From the NCBI GenBank assembly GCA_026545765.1, contig CM048840.1, positions 1,261,265 to 1,325,264 on the forward strand: a stretch of DNA of 64,000 nt, read 5' to 3'. The notes beneath the pieces were generated by a model that was not told the origin of the DNA, searched no databases, and saw only the letters and a list, made by a program, of their open reading frames with translations. The position numbers and the translations under genes were made by a program. Position 1 is the stretch's first letter, and every line of letters begins with the position of its first letter. This document shows positions 44,719 to 56,606 of this stretch, in pieces. This DNA comes from Plantago major. Taxonomy: Eukaryota; Streptophyta; Magnoliopsida; Lamiales; Plantaginaceae.

Positions 44719-47700
44719 TCAGTTCTCGTTGGATCCTGAGTTGTCATTCCCTTCCTTTGATGCAGAGCTAGGAGCTTCAACTGCACTTACATTATTAGGT
44801 TCTTCCTGTTTCGCCTTAGCATAATTTGAACCTAAAGAATTAGTGATGCCTTCACCCGAATTGTCATCATGTTTCTCATGTCCAGCGTCTTCACTTATTC
44901 CCGAGCTTTTCACACAACTCAATCTATTACTGTCTCCGTGGTTAACTAGATTGCCACTGACCTGTATATTGTTAGATCAGAATTAAGAACATGATCATCA
45001 TAGAAAGACTAGGGGAAGAAATCTACTGAAGAGAGCAAGTAGGGCCGATCCAAACTTTTTGAGGCTCTGTACAAAATTTTCAAAATACACCCCAAATAAA
45101 GAATTGATATAAAGAAAACAAAAACTTTTTATATGACATTAAAATTATTTTATGTAGAGTCGGCTCAAGTTTTTAAGGACGTGTAAAGTTAATATATTAT
45201 CCAAATAATTCATTTTCTTGGAACTCTCTTAGAAGGAATGATAAGGGAAAAAGAGAAGAAATTAAGATCTAAAAAATAAACTGATGAAATAAAAAAAAAT
45301 TGATTTTGCATTGTCTCGATTTGAAGTGAAAAACTATGTGTTGCCTTAACTAAATATGAAGAGTTTAAATGAGTTTTATAATGTTTGATATTAAATGTAT
45401 AAAGATTTTGAAATGATTTATTTTTTAATTAATCCAAAATGATCATGTTTCAACGCTCATAAATTATCCTATAGAAATTAATTTAATTTTATAGAACATT
45501 AAAAAAATATATTAAAAAATAACTTTAGAATGGGAAACAATACATAATTAAAGAGTACAACACACAAGTAACTTTAAATGTACCTATAAATTTTTCTAAA
45601 AGTCCACAGTTTGGATATAAAATGGACTCCTAAACCTGTTGGCCCGTGTGCGAAGTGTCTCATCGTACATGCGCAGATTCGAATGTGACTTTATGTATAC
45701 TATATATATCAACTCTTAAAAGTGTAATAAGCTATTTGAAAAATAAAATTATAGATTAGTTCTCTATGACAATTTTTAATTTCATATTTTAGATGCATTA
45801 CTTAACCATATATCGATTTGGAACCCAAACTTTTTGAACATTCCACATGGACTCAGGGCCGTGAGAGAAGTTACCAAGAATTTGTAGAATAATCGGGGCA
45901 ACTGGTAAATTAGTTACCTCATCAGTGGATATCAATGACTCTGAATTGTTATCACTGTCTGTTCTTTTACCAAATTCAATTGGATTAGCAGCTTCCAAAC
46001 TTTTCATAGGGGTCTCATTATCATTGCTGAAGCAGCCCGAGCCAGTTTCCTCATTTAGTATCAACTGCTCGGGAGGTGCGTCGTGAATGCTCAATGCCCG
46101 TGAGCTGCCGCTAGCTACTCCTTCGGGTTTTATGCCATTTAAACGAACAGAGTCAATATTGTCAGCTCCTGAAATTGGCACTTCTGAAGATTCAGATGAC
46201 TCCTGTTAGAGAGGATATGGAGAGAGTCAATACTTGTTTATCATACTTCACAGTTCACATACAGGTAAAACAGGCATACTCCAGTTTCCATGTAATTGAA
46301 AATTGCAAAAGGAATCACTTTGTGCTATGAAAATTGTTCAACAGATCCTCGGAAGGCTTCTATATTCCAGAAGACTAGGTACAAATAAGGTATGCTGCAC
46401 TTATTTTCAAACCATACAACGCCTTCATATTGCATGTTTCAAATTATGAGTATGTAAATTGTCTATTAACCGAATCACAAGGAGATAAAATGCAACCTCC
46501 GGAAAAGGATCAATATTTCCAGTCATTGACATAAGTGGGGTAAACTACACAAACTCCCCTCCAATTATACTAAACATGCACGAAACACACTCAATTATTA
46601 AAATAGCACCAAATCCCCCGAAATATTAATAAACATTGCATGATATACCCTCAATTATCAAAATTGCACCAAATCCCCTGAAACATTAATAAACATAGCA
46701 TGATTGACCCTCACTTATTAACATTGCACCAAATCCCCCCGAACCGTTGAAAAAATAGCGAAAAATTCCTTTTTCGTCCATATAACTGAAGATGCGCTTC
46801 ACACGTAACAAATAAGATTATTTATACATATAATGTTACAAACTTACCCCTATTTTTTAACAAAAGAAATTACAATTTTTTATTATCAAGCCATAAGAAA
46901 TTAGAAAACAATTAAATAAATAAAAGGGATATCTCCGATTCCACAGAACACTAGGGTTGTCAAAAAACAGTGAGCGTTTGGTCACCATTAATGAGTACAA
47001 ATGTCTTCATTGCAAGGTCATAAGGTTAGTGTTTCTTTATTCTTTTTATTGATTCTTACGGTTTTTAGTTTTCCATTTAATCTTATAATGGTACATTGTT
47101 ATAATCATAAAAAATAGAAAGAAACATCGATCGAACGACCAGATGGTCACAATTTCTGGGATTCATAGTAGTATAGTACACGAAAAATCGAGACCGTCAT
47201 TTTTTATATCCTATAATTATTTTTTAATGTTTAAATTATGATTTTTGGTAAGAAAGATTTTCCTTATAAATTTAATAAAAACTATACGTAACTTTGTAAC
47301 TCAACAAGCATGAATAATGTCCGGTCTCATTTTCTGTATGTGAAGAATGCATTTAACAATTGGTAGTTTCAATTTTCCGCTATATTTATTAACTTTTTTG
47401 AAGATTTGGAGAAATTTTGATAATTGAGGGGGAAATGAGGTAATTATTATTGTTTCAGAGGGTTAGGTGCAATCAAAATAATTGAGGGTGTTTCGTGCAA
47501 TATTATTCATGTTTAAGGGGATTTGGTGCAATTTCAATAATTGATATTGTTTTGTGCGTTTAGTATAATTGGAAGGGTTTTGTTGAGTTTACTCACATAA
47601 GTGCTAATCAAATTATTGTTGCAATACCTGTGACATTTCAATGTCTCTAACGCCTCCATCACAGCCTTGATCGGCTGTCAAGTGCTCATTCGTGGGTGAT

Positions 47701-50700
47701 GAGTTCTGGGATCCGGCAGGACTTGAAACTTCAACATTAGTTCTTACTAACTCCGGAGTCTCCTGGTCTATATAATGATCAAAACTTGTTGTCGACCCAA
47801 GGTCCACTGAAAAACACTGTTGCAGTACAGATTTTGGTGAAGTAGATGAACCTCGATTAGCCGGAATTCCTTGAAACTCCACATTTGGAGTCCGGGATAC
47901 TGACAGTGAATCGTCAGAATCCAGAGTAGTTGGTGCCGAAGAACTTGGTTCACCTTCATAAAGTTGATATTCATGTTCAGAATTATCCGGGATCTCAAAA
48001 AGTACTCTTGCTGATGTTCTCTCCTCCTGTTCAGGTGAAGGCCTCAATCTTTCTTCGGAATCCTGATAAGGCCTTATATTACCCTGAGTTGAAGAACTTG
48101 GTTCACCTTCATATAGTTGATCTTCACGTTCATAATTGTCGGAGGTCTTGAAATCCACTACTGTCAACGTTTTCTCCTCATCTTCGGATGTAGCCCTCAA
48201 TCTTTCTTGGGGATCCACAGAGGACCTTAAACTACCCTGAGCGGAAGAACTTGGTTCACCTTCATAAAGTTGAACTTCATGGTCAAAATTGTCTGGTGTT
48301 TCAAAATCTACTGCTGTCATTGTTTTCTCGTCATGTTCAGATGTAAGACTCAAACTTTCTTCAGAAGGTCTAATATTATGCAGAGTTGAGTGTTCCATGT
48401 GATAACACTCATCTGGGTTCTCAGATTGTCCATCATTGTGCACAATAGTTTCTGACTGAGATGTCTCGAACTGTTTCCTTTCGACTCTGTTATAATCCTG
48501 CATAATAAGCATACATATTTATCAAATTAATGACACACTCGCATACCGAAGTAAATTTTTCTGGAAACATAGTGAAAGAAAGATCATGAACAATAATAGT
48601 CAGCAGAAGTTAAACCTTTCCTGGCTAATCATGTGAGATTTTTCTAAAGCATCATGTTTCTTTTTTTCAAAATCAACAAAGCAAGCTTATAAGCTTACAC
48701 CAGTGGATTACCTCTAATGGGATGTAAACGGCAACCTTCGACACCAAATATAAGATCACAGCCAAAAGCATTTATGAGGTGCAAGTTATCAGTTTACATG
48801 ACTTCATTAAAAACACCTAATAGAAAATATATGCACACTCACAGCAATTTCATGATTAAAGACTTCAAACATTCAAACATGAATAATCTGCCTCAAGCAT
48901 GTTGGAACCTATGATAAGATTCAAAAGTAATGTTTGTAACCCTGACATACCACTTGCTTCCCTAGTTCATCTCCGTATGATGGTGAATTCCTTATTGATT
49001 GTTGCTCATTCTCCTGAGCCGGGAATGACAAATTTTCAGGTGATGGTTCCTCTTCCTCAAGAGAATCTGAACTAAATGATGTTATCGATTCATGGTCTTG
49101 ATCGCTGTCATTTAACTCGGGAATCAAAGGTAATGATGACCATGACTGAGTTTTATGTCCTTGCAGAAATTGATCTGTCGTGATGCTTGACAGATCCCCA
49201 TAGTTGCTGATTCTTGAGTATCCAACTTCCACTATATCTCGTTCACTAATGTCATCTAACTCTCTTGATCTCAATTCATTACCACTGGCTGAATTGAAAT
49301 TCTGTTCCATGTCAGCATCATATGCTTCAATATCCTCATCCCGGTATGAGAAGGTATCATCCATTGTTACTGAAGAACTAACTTCTGAGAGCTCCACTTG
49401 TAGATCAGAAGCAATTGAATAAGAAGGAGCATGACGCCTCATGACCCTGTTAGCACGGTACATGTGCTCCTCTAAACTGTTTCTGTCAAGGCGAGAGGGA
49501 GAGGGGGAGGGGCAAGGGGAGGGAACATAAGTTGAAATTTCTCCTATCTGGTCATTGAACTCCTTACCCCGGGCAGCAGTTGTTCGGGGTGAAAAAAGAT
49601 TTTTCAGTACTGCTTCTTTGTCTATCTTAAAGAATGGTGCCTCCTCCTCTGTCGAAGATGATGCGCTCGATGCTGAGCTGGAACTCGCCGCCTCAACCGA
49701 TTTCATCTCAACTTCTTTATTGTCTTTGTCATCATTATTTTCACTACCATTCTCATGTACTTGAATAACTTCTTTGATGTGATCATCTTCACTGTCACTG
49801 ACCAAATTAGCTTCAGGTTGATGGACTGATTCTGCCTCTAATGTCCCGTTTGATTCTCCATCTGCGACCCAAAAAAAAACAGAGAGAAATTTAATAACAA
49901 TCATCTGTGTAAAACAGAAAACTAAGCCATATGGTAAAAATAACAGGTCCATATAGCAAAGCAGCCAGGATCGTCTGCACCACTATCGTGTTCCACAAGT
50001 GCTACGGGCTAGATAAAGCCCACAATGCATTTCACGGGAATGAGCTTTATGTAACACTACCTGTACATAAAGTGGTGCAGACGATTCACATATGAAACAA
50101 TAGGGAACACGGTGATATTTTCCTTCAAACAAATACATATACAGAAGTAGAAGTTCATGCTTACAAAACTGAGTTCCTGGAGTATAGAATCCACTTTCTT
50201 GTTGAGAAGCTCTATGCCTAAATCCAAAAGCATCCCGGTATAATGCTTTATCTCTATTTTGATTGAACTCTTCTGGCAAAAAAGGGCCTGAACTAAAGCT
50301 CTCATGCCTGCAGAACATCATATCCTTATTACGAGGCGATGTAAACTCTTGCTGGAAACTGTCCCCTGTAAGATCAGGTTTTTCCTCCTGTGGATCATAA
50401 GGAAGGTCAAAGGGATTACGCATTGGTACCAAAACTGATGGAGCCGAACCGGGGCTTGGTGAAACTTGACCACAAATGTTAGGAGGTAGAGAACCGTTAC
50501 AATGTCTTGGTATAACAAGCGAAGCAAGCGGAGCAGTTAACTCAATTCTATCTATGTTCATCAAAGTCCTCCTAACCTGAAGGCTCAATAGTTTTCTAGC
50601 TCTACGCCTAGCAATCAAACTCTCAAGTCTCTTGTTCCTCTCACTCTCAGATATCCCTACTTCCGCCACACTATGTTCATCATCTTCCGTCCATTCCACA

Positions 50701-51293
50701 GCTGCCTTACTTTTATCCTCTCCGCCAACTTCCTCTTCGGATCCCTCTAAACTTTCTAGATGATCTCCTTTACTAAACTCAGGCTTCGAATCATTAGAAG
50801 CCGAAAACAAAGGATCCTTGACAGTACTAACCAAAGAATCAACTTCCACATCCCGAATCGGGCTTTCTTCTATCAGAGTGCTTTTATCAACCACCTGGTC
50901 TGCATAAAACCTGGTTGAAGAAACTGCAACTTTCTCCTCCACATTACTACTATCCTCCATCAGACTATACTTGGCTCTTCTTCGCCTAACCGAATGCACA
51001 CGCTTATAAGGCTTCCCATCATTTCCAACGACATCATTCTCACCTTTCTTCTCTTTTTCTCTACAATTTTTGCCATTTACATATGTCCTTGCAAAAGCAA
51101 CAAGGACAAGAACAACAGGGGAAGAATATATCAAAACCCAGAAAACTAACCGAAAGAAAATGTACAATAGAAACAAGAACGACAAGGAAGAAGAAATCAA
51201 TGGGTACTTCAACATGATCACAACACAATTCTGTGATGAAAGCTTGACCATTTTCCATAGCCAAAGCTGAACATCATTCGCAGTAACAGCCAT
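44719..51293 (-). CDS. Plant-specific membrane-anchored acidic protein with RRRARK motif
   Basis: Five exons on minus: 51293-50165, 49861-48951, 48497-47628, 46202-45918, 44961-44719, all GT-AG and in frame, 1145 aa. Start chosen at MAVTANDVQLW; the codon two upstream is TTG. Residues about 28-70 are hydrophobic (LSFLFLLYIFF, VVLVLVAFA), giving one or two membrane spans. After a basic RRRRAKYS patch the rest is acidic and Ser-rich. The ESERNKRLESLIARRRARKL motif and the FDLPYDPQEEKPDLTGDSFQ block resemble an uncharacterised plant family that I recall as including Arabidopsis At5g17910 and At2g29620. Exon 3 has three 51-residue tandem repeats with LYEGEPSSS at about 757, 808 and 859. The function is unknown. 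A MULE lies in intron 3. Confidence 0.8.
46538..47594. mobile_element. Non-autonomous Mutator-like element (MULE) in intron 3
   Basis: 1057 bp flanked by the perfect 9-bp duplication ACATAAGTG (46529-46537 and 47595-47603), diagnostic of Mutator-type insertion. The termini are long inverted repeats (GGGTAAACTACACAAACTCC at left, complement GAGTAAACTCAACAAAACCC at right). Subterminal tandem copies of a roughly 67-bp unit contain GCACCAAATCCCC. It has no transposase. It ends only 34 bp from the splice donor of exon 3. Confidence 0.88.
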
Positions 51294-52553
51294 TATCAAG
51301 AAAAGAAATGAATCGCAGATTCAATTCAGGATTAATTCTGCAATGTGAAAAGAAGAGATCATTGTATACGATTAGAAATTAAGTAAACCAGGAGAAAGAG
51401 TAGATGATTTTGGATATAGGGAGAAAAGGTTCTTAGCAGACAAAGATTGTGAAAATATAGGAGTCTTTGGTTGGTGGAAAGCTTTCATATGATATGATCG
51501 TGGGTTGATGGACACAATTTGGCAATGCTCTCCTATTTTTCCGGTTTTGGTGCATGCCACCATTAATGAAGACGGTCAAAGAGCCTTTACCATTTTCCTT
51601 TTATATCTTACACATTTTACTAATAATTGACGAGATAGGATTTCGTGAAAATAATTCAAAAGTTGGTGGGGGGTGTTACAAATGGTATCGTAGTTGAGAC
51701 AACACAAACTCACTTTTACTTGGTTTAGATAAGATGTGACGAGAACGCTGCACAATTTAAGGAGGTGCAATCGTAATTATCCATAATTTAGGATTTGTGA
51801 ACGTCAGATTTAAGCTTGATTGATCCTCAGACAAGTTTATAATGGGTGAACATCTTGATGTGTTTATGAGTTCGTCACGAGGATGACAAGTGCATGTGAT
51901 ATGACATATGTTAGTAATTGGGGCCAGCAAATTGTCTGGAAGCAGACCAAGAGTAATCTCGCATGGTGGCTCAAATGGTTGAGTCAATCGATTGGTGGTG
52001 GAGGCGTGGCTAATTGTATTAGAGCTCAGTCACCACCAGCCGACAAGGGGTGCGGATGGTTGTTCTAGGGCAAGATGCGGGCGAATGTGCACAATTTAGG
52101 GAGTTAATGACACACAGAGTTATTGAGAACGATACTCATATAATTAAGGTGCATATTTAATATATGGAATTCATCCATAATTAAGAACATTAGTGTTTGT
52201 TATTGAGCAAATTTATGAAAGTCGATCCACTGGGAAGTGTCCCCATTCGCTGAGAACATAGTGAACGAAGAATTGCATGTGTTAATTTGTGGGCAAGTAA
52301 AATACCTGAAAGCAGTCTTAAAGTAATCGCTTAACCAAAGGAGTCGAGTCTCAATAAATTAATGGTCGAGATGTGACTATCTCTATAATGACGTGTGAAT
52401 TGGAATATTTGTATAATTTTTTAAAATATATTTTGGAAATAAGACTTTGAGAAATCATTAAAAAAATAAATTGAAATGTTTTGAAGGCAATATTCACTTT
52501 TTACTTGTTGCATAATCACATGTTCAATTGTTGGGAAGGTTTTCCAAGTATGA
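51294..52553. other. Intergenic region upstream of the acidic membrane-protein gene
   Basis: Promoter side of the minus-strand gene, then AT-rich DNA. A GGTGTTACAAATGGTATCGTAG stretch near 51671-51692 looks like an LTR end plus primer-binding site, so a decayed LTR fragment is possible. No ORF of note. Confidence 0.45.
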
Positions 52554-52749
52554 CTCTGTTTATCAAAACTAGCTGGTAGCTGATAGCTGATGAGATAACT
52601 GGTAGCTGATAAGCTAGTTCGTTTTTATAAAAGTGTTCAGTGAATCAATTAGCTTATCAGCTATCAGCTAGGCGATCACGTAACAAGCTTATTACGAAAA
52701 TAAGCTCATCGAGCTAATAAGCTAACTGATAAGCTTGTGCTAAACAGAG
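52554..52749. mobile_element. Small MITE with AGCTGATAGCT repeats
   Basis: 196 bp opening CTCTGTTTATCA and closing with the complement of CTCTGTTTAGCA. It is filled with inverted copies of TAGCTGATAAGCT, so the whole sequence can fold into a long hairpin. Its terminal sequence is hAT-like, but no clean 8-bp duplication was found because the right flank is occupied by the next hAT element. Confidence 0.6.
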
Positions 52750-52757
52750 CCTATGTG

Positions 52758-54275
52758 TAGGGTTGTTCAAAATCAAGTCCAAACAGGAAAATGGACCGTA
52801 GCCGGACCGTATGATCCGGTTCGGTCTGAAATGGATTACTGTCGGTTCGGTTTCCGGGCTGTACAATTCACCGATTTCGGTTCCGGTTTGGATCCGGTCC
52901 GAAACCGGAAAATTCCAATTACAGACCGGAAAGACCGGAAGATAGCTATATTTTATTTATTCACCTATATTGTAATTTGTAAACGGTAAGCATCTCTAAT
53001 AATAATCAATATTTTGGAAATCTGAATTCTGAAAAGTACTACATTCCTTTTTCAATCCTTCAAACTTTTGGTATTTTGGAGAATCTGGATTCTGAAACAA
53101 AACTCACCGACTTCAACTAGAAGTTTTTCCTTTCTCAATTTCTTCTTTCATGTATTTAAACATACATCGATCAAAAGTAAATCATTTTGCTGTTCTGCAT
53201 CAAAGAAGTTTTTTTAGACCGTAACAAGCAAGAGGTACTTTGTTTACTTTTTTCAAATACAAAAATCATACCCTGTTTCACTTTTTATTGTACTCTGTTT
53301 ATTAATATATTGATATAGCTGATTTAATGTCTGATGTAATCGAGGCAACCTGTTGAAAAAATAAAATCTTATCCTTATTACTTGATAGTTTAAGCGGTGG
53401 GCGGTGCATGTTTGTTCTTGGTTGTCGTGTACTTGTATTCATGTGGCTCCGTATGGGTACTCTGCTTATGCTTTTATATGCAGGTTACTAATTGATTAAT
53501 TATATTGATTGCATTAGATGGCACTAAGAAAGCCTTTTGATTAATTTATTATCTCTAATGTATAATACGTACTTACTAGTTTACTAAACTTTACTAATCA
53601 TTAGAATATGTATATAAACTTAATTATTAGTTTCTAATAATCATTAGAATATGTATATAAACTTAATTATTAGTTTCTAATTGAAATTCAAGTATTAATA
53701 ATCTACCTGCCTTTGGTTATTTTTTTCAAAGAGTTAGTAATTCGACTAGTTGGTTGATTTTGCTAGAACTTGTAATTCAAATATTTTAATTGTCATGACA
53801 TTTAGAATTTGGTTTGCATTAATTTTAGAATTTTACATGAATCTTGTTGTGTTCTACAATATTAATACAGTGAACTACTTCACCTTTATTGCCAAGTGAA
53901 TAATAGTATCAATAATGATATTCTACGTTTGTATCAACATAGTTTGTGTAGATCAGTAGATGTATTCATGTACTGGTAGTAATGTATATGTAGTAATTAG
54001 TAAGGACTAAAGAGAGCAGCATACCAAAATTGTTATTGGTACTCCAACGTTTGGAGTTGGAAAATTAATATTAATTAGTAGTTTGTTAGTTACTAGGCTA
54101 CTTATCTAGTTAATTCAAAGATTCTGGAAAAGACTTCCTTGAAGATTAAAAAAAAAAAACACAAATATAGTTCATACGGTCCAAAACCGAATCCGGTTCG
54201 GTTCGGTTTCCGGGCTGTACAATTCACCGATTCCGGGCCGGTTCGGTTCCGGATCAGGACCGGTGAACAACCCTA
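52758..54275. mobile_element. Non-autonomous hAT transposon
   Basis: 1518 bp flanked by the perfect 8-bp duplication CCTATGTG (52750-52757 and 54276-54283). Termini are TAGGGTTGTTC and its complement GAACAACCCTA. Subterminal GC-rich CCGGTTCGG repeats occur on both sides. The interior is AT-rich without a transposase and has a 43-bp tandem duplication (about 53595-53680, ATTAGAATATGTATATAAAC). Standard hAT size of duplication. Confidence 0.9.
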
Positions 54276-54283
54276 CCTATGTG

Positions 54284-55514
54284 TGTGAATAGGCGGTGGA
54301 TTTATCATGTTCTAATTTAAGTTCAAGATTGAGAGGGTAAGTATTTCATCCTTATCCATCATGGTGATTCAATTGGTTAATAAAAATAGAGAATTAATAT
54401 CTTCTTGGTCATCCCACATAGTGAACTTATACGATTTATTCTTAGTCAAGCCATCACAACTTATTGTAGTTTAATATGGTTGAGGTGCTTTGAAGGCTAT
54501 TAGATGAACTTTAGAGTTTACCAAGTGTGCATTCGAATAATAACAAATATTCGCTCCCCACTTCATTAGGGGAAAACTCAACTAAGTCCTCCTTGCTTTA
54601 AACTTAATAACAAATGATGATCAAAATCTCCGTACAACGCAACTGATTATGTTCTTCCGATGAGTTTAAGGATTGGATAACACTTGGACAATCCCCTCGT
54701 ATGATTATACACCCGAAAATCCCATGCCCTGTGCAAGCTTTATGGTAAGGTTAGCTACTAGGGCTTTTACAAATTCAACTCTTTGTTCCTCTAAGTCATT
54801 TTCGACTCCAAGTCCAAGATAAAGCATGTACAACCCCACACCACAATCTCATATACATCCAGGCACATTATTAACGGACAAGCTGCATCAAAATTCAGTC
54901 TAATCCAATCAGGCACCGGGGCAATTCTCCACACATGTTGCATGACATGTTCTAGCAAGAGCATTGGTATTAGATCTCACAATGATAGCGACACATGTTG
55001 CATGACATGTCTCCAATAATGAAATATCCTGGAGATCATGCACGCACCACTTTGTTACGGTTGTACTAAATACTCTAGAAGACGTACTAACGAACTACAT
55101 CAAGCTTCAAGCCATATCATCATTCCTAGAATCCATATCCAGTTCTATTCAGTTGCAAACTAAATGCAAGAACCCAATATAGTATCCGAATTCAAATAGA
55201 CTATTTCGTAATGTCAATCTCTAGAGAGGTAAAGGTAGGTTTCAGCTCTTCCTGTACGGACAACACACTCGTCTTCTTATTTTACGGGTTTTCCTCATAG
55301 GAGGTGATGTGGTATAAAAATGGTGAAGTCAAAGCAAAAGTAGTGTTGAAGGGTGGTGAGCTTTATGAGTGGTGAGATGAGCTCGAGTGGTAGTATAATA
55401 GTTCGCCAATGTCCTAGAGATCGTCGATGTCCTAGAGGGCCTCGATGTCCTAGAGATCTTCAAGGTCCTATGCTCCGAGATTGCCCTTCCAGTAAATGTA
55501 GGTCCGTCACTAAG
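54284..55514. other. Intergenic region before the CACTA element
   Basis: Non-coding. At 55412-55470 there are four imperfect copies of an 18-bp unit (GATGTCCTAGAGATC). The end (GGTCCGTCACTAAG) is the first part of an 83-bp repeat that continues after the CACTA element. Confidence 0.6.
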
Positions 55515-55835
55515 CACTACAAGAAATCCGCCAAATAGCGACGGAGCCTAGCGACGGATAAAATCCGTCGCTATCTAGCGACGAATCGCTAGGTTTAGCG
55601 ACGGATTGGAGACGGATTAAGTGAATTCGCTCAATCCGTCGCCAAATTAGTGACGGATATTTTTCCGTCGCTATTCGGCGACAGATAAAAATATCCGTCG
55701 TTATTTAGGGACGGATAAGTTGACCGGAATATATATATATATATATATATATAAAAAAAGAAAATTGATTTTAGCGACGGATCGCTATCCGTCGCTAAAT
55801 AGCGACGGATAGCGATCCGTCGCTAAAATCGATAT
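55515..55835. repeat. Left subterminal TAGCGACGGA repeat block of CACTA
   Basis: About ten exact GCGACGGA/TCCGTCGC motifs in both orientations plus several one-base variants. 55773-55829 is a nested palindrome of four such motifs able to form a long hairpin. In En/Spm such motifs bind TNPA. A short AT run lies at 55728-55755. Confidence 0.85.
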
Positions 55836-56606
55836 ACAATCGAGCAGTAGCCCCTTTCTTCTCCATTTTTCAGCAGCTTCTTTTTCTTCCTTCTTCCTTC
55901 TTCATCGCCATTTCCAATTTCTGACCAAATCTCGACCGTTCCGGACAATTTTGGAGTCTTCTCGAAGCTCGTGGGACAAGGAGCTCGTGTGGTCAACCAA
56001 TTTCATCTTTTTCAGCTAAATCGAAGGTATTTTGGCTAAAACCCTAACTTTGCCAAATTTAGAATTTTGTTAATTTCGACTAATTTGAGCAATTGCATGT
56101 TTATTGTAAGTATGTAGTAGTTAGTTTAGCTTATATTATATAGTGTGTTAACTTTGAGATGTTCAATTGATATATTGATTGTGAATTTGGATTTTTAGTA
56201 TAATGTTAGTATGTTTGGAAGTATGTAGGGTTGTTAATTTGATATTTTCGTATATGTAGTAGGATTAGAAAGATTTAGTTGAGTGTTTTGGAACCCTTAC
56301 TTGTTGACAAATTTGGAAATTTTGTTAATTTCGACTAATTAGATCAATTGTATGTTTATGGGAGCTATAGTATACTAGCTAGTTAACTTTGTGCAATTGA
56401 TATATTGATTGTGAATTTGTATTGTTAATTAGTATAATGTTAGGATGTTTGTAAGTACGTAGTAATTTTGATTCGATAAATTCGTATATATACACTAGAT
56501 TATGAAGATTTAATTAAGTGTTTTGAGACTATTTGGTGATTATATTAACGTAAAATGCATGTTATAAATCTAATAATTGTAGACGTGTCAGGCTAATCAT
56601 ATAATT

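Noticed and set aside
45050..45700. AT-rich block in intron 4 of the acidic protein gene starting GGGCCGATCC
   Set aside because: Looks like a degenerate transposon, but no inverted termini or target duplication could be identified.
51671..51692. Possible LTR end plus primer-binding site (GGTGTTACAAATGGTATCG)
   Set aside because: Only a short match; no partner LTR or coding sequence nearby, so no element is called.
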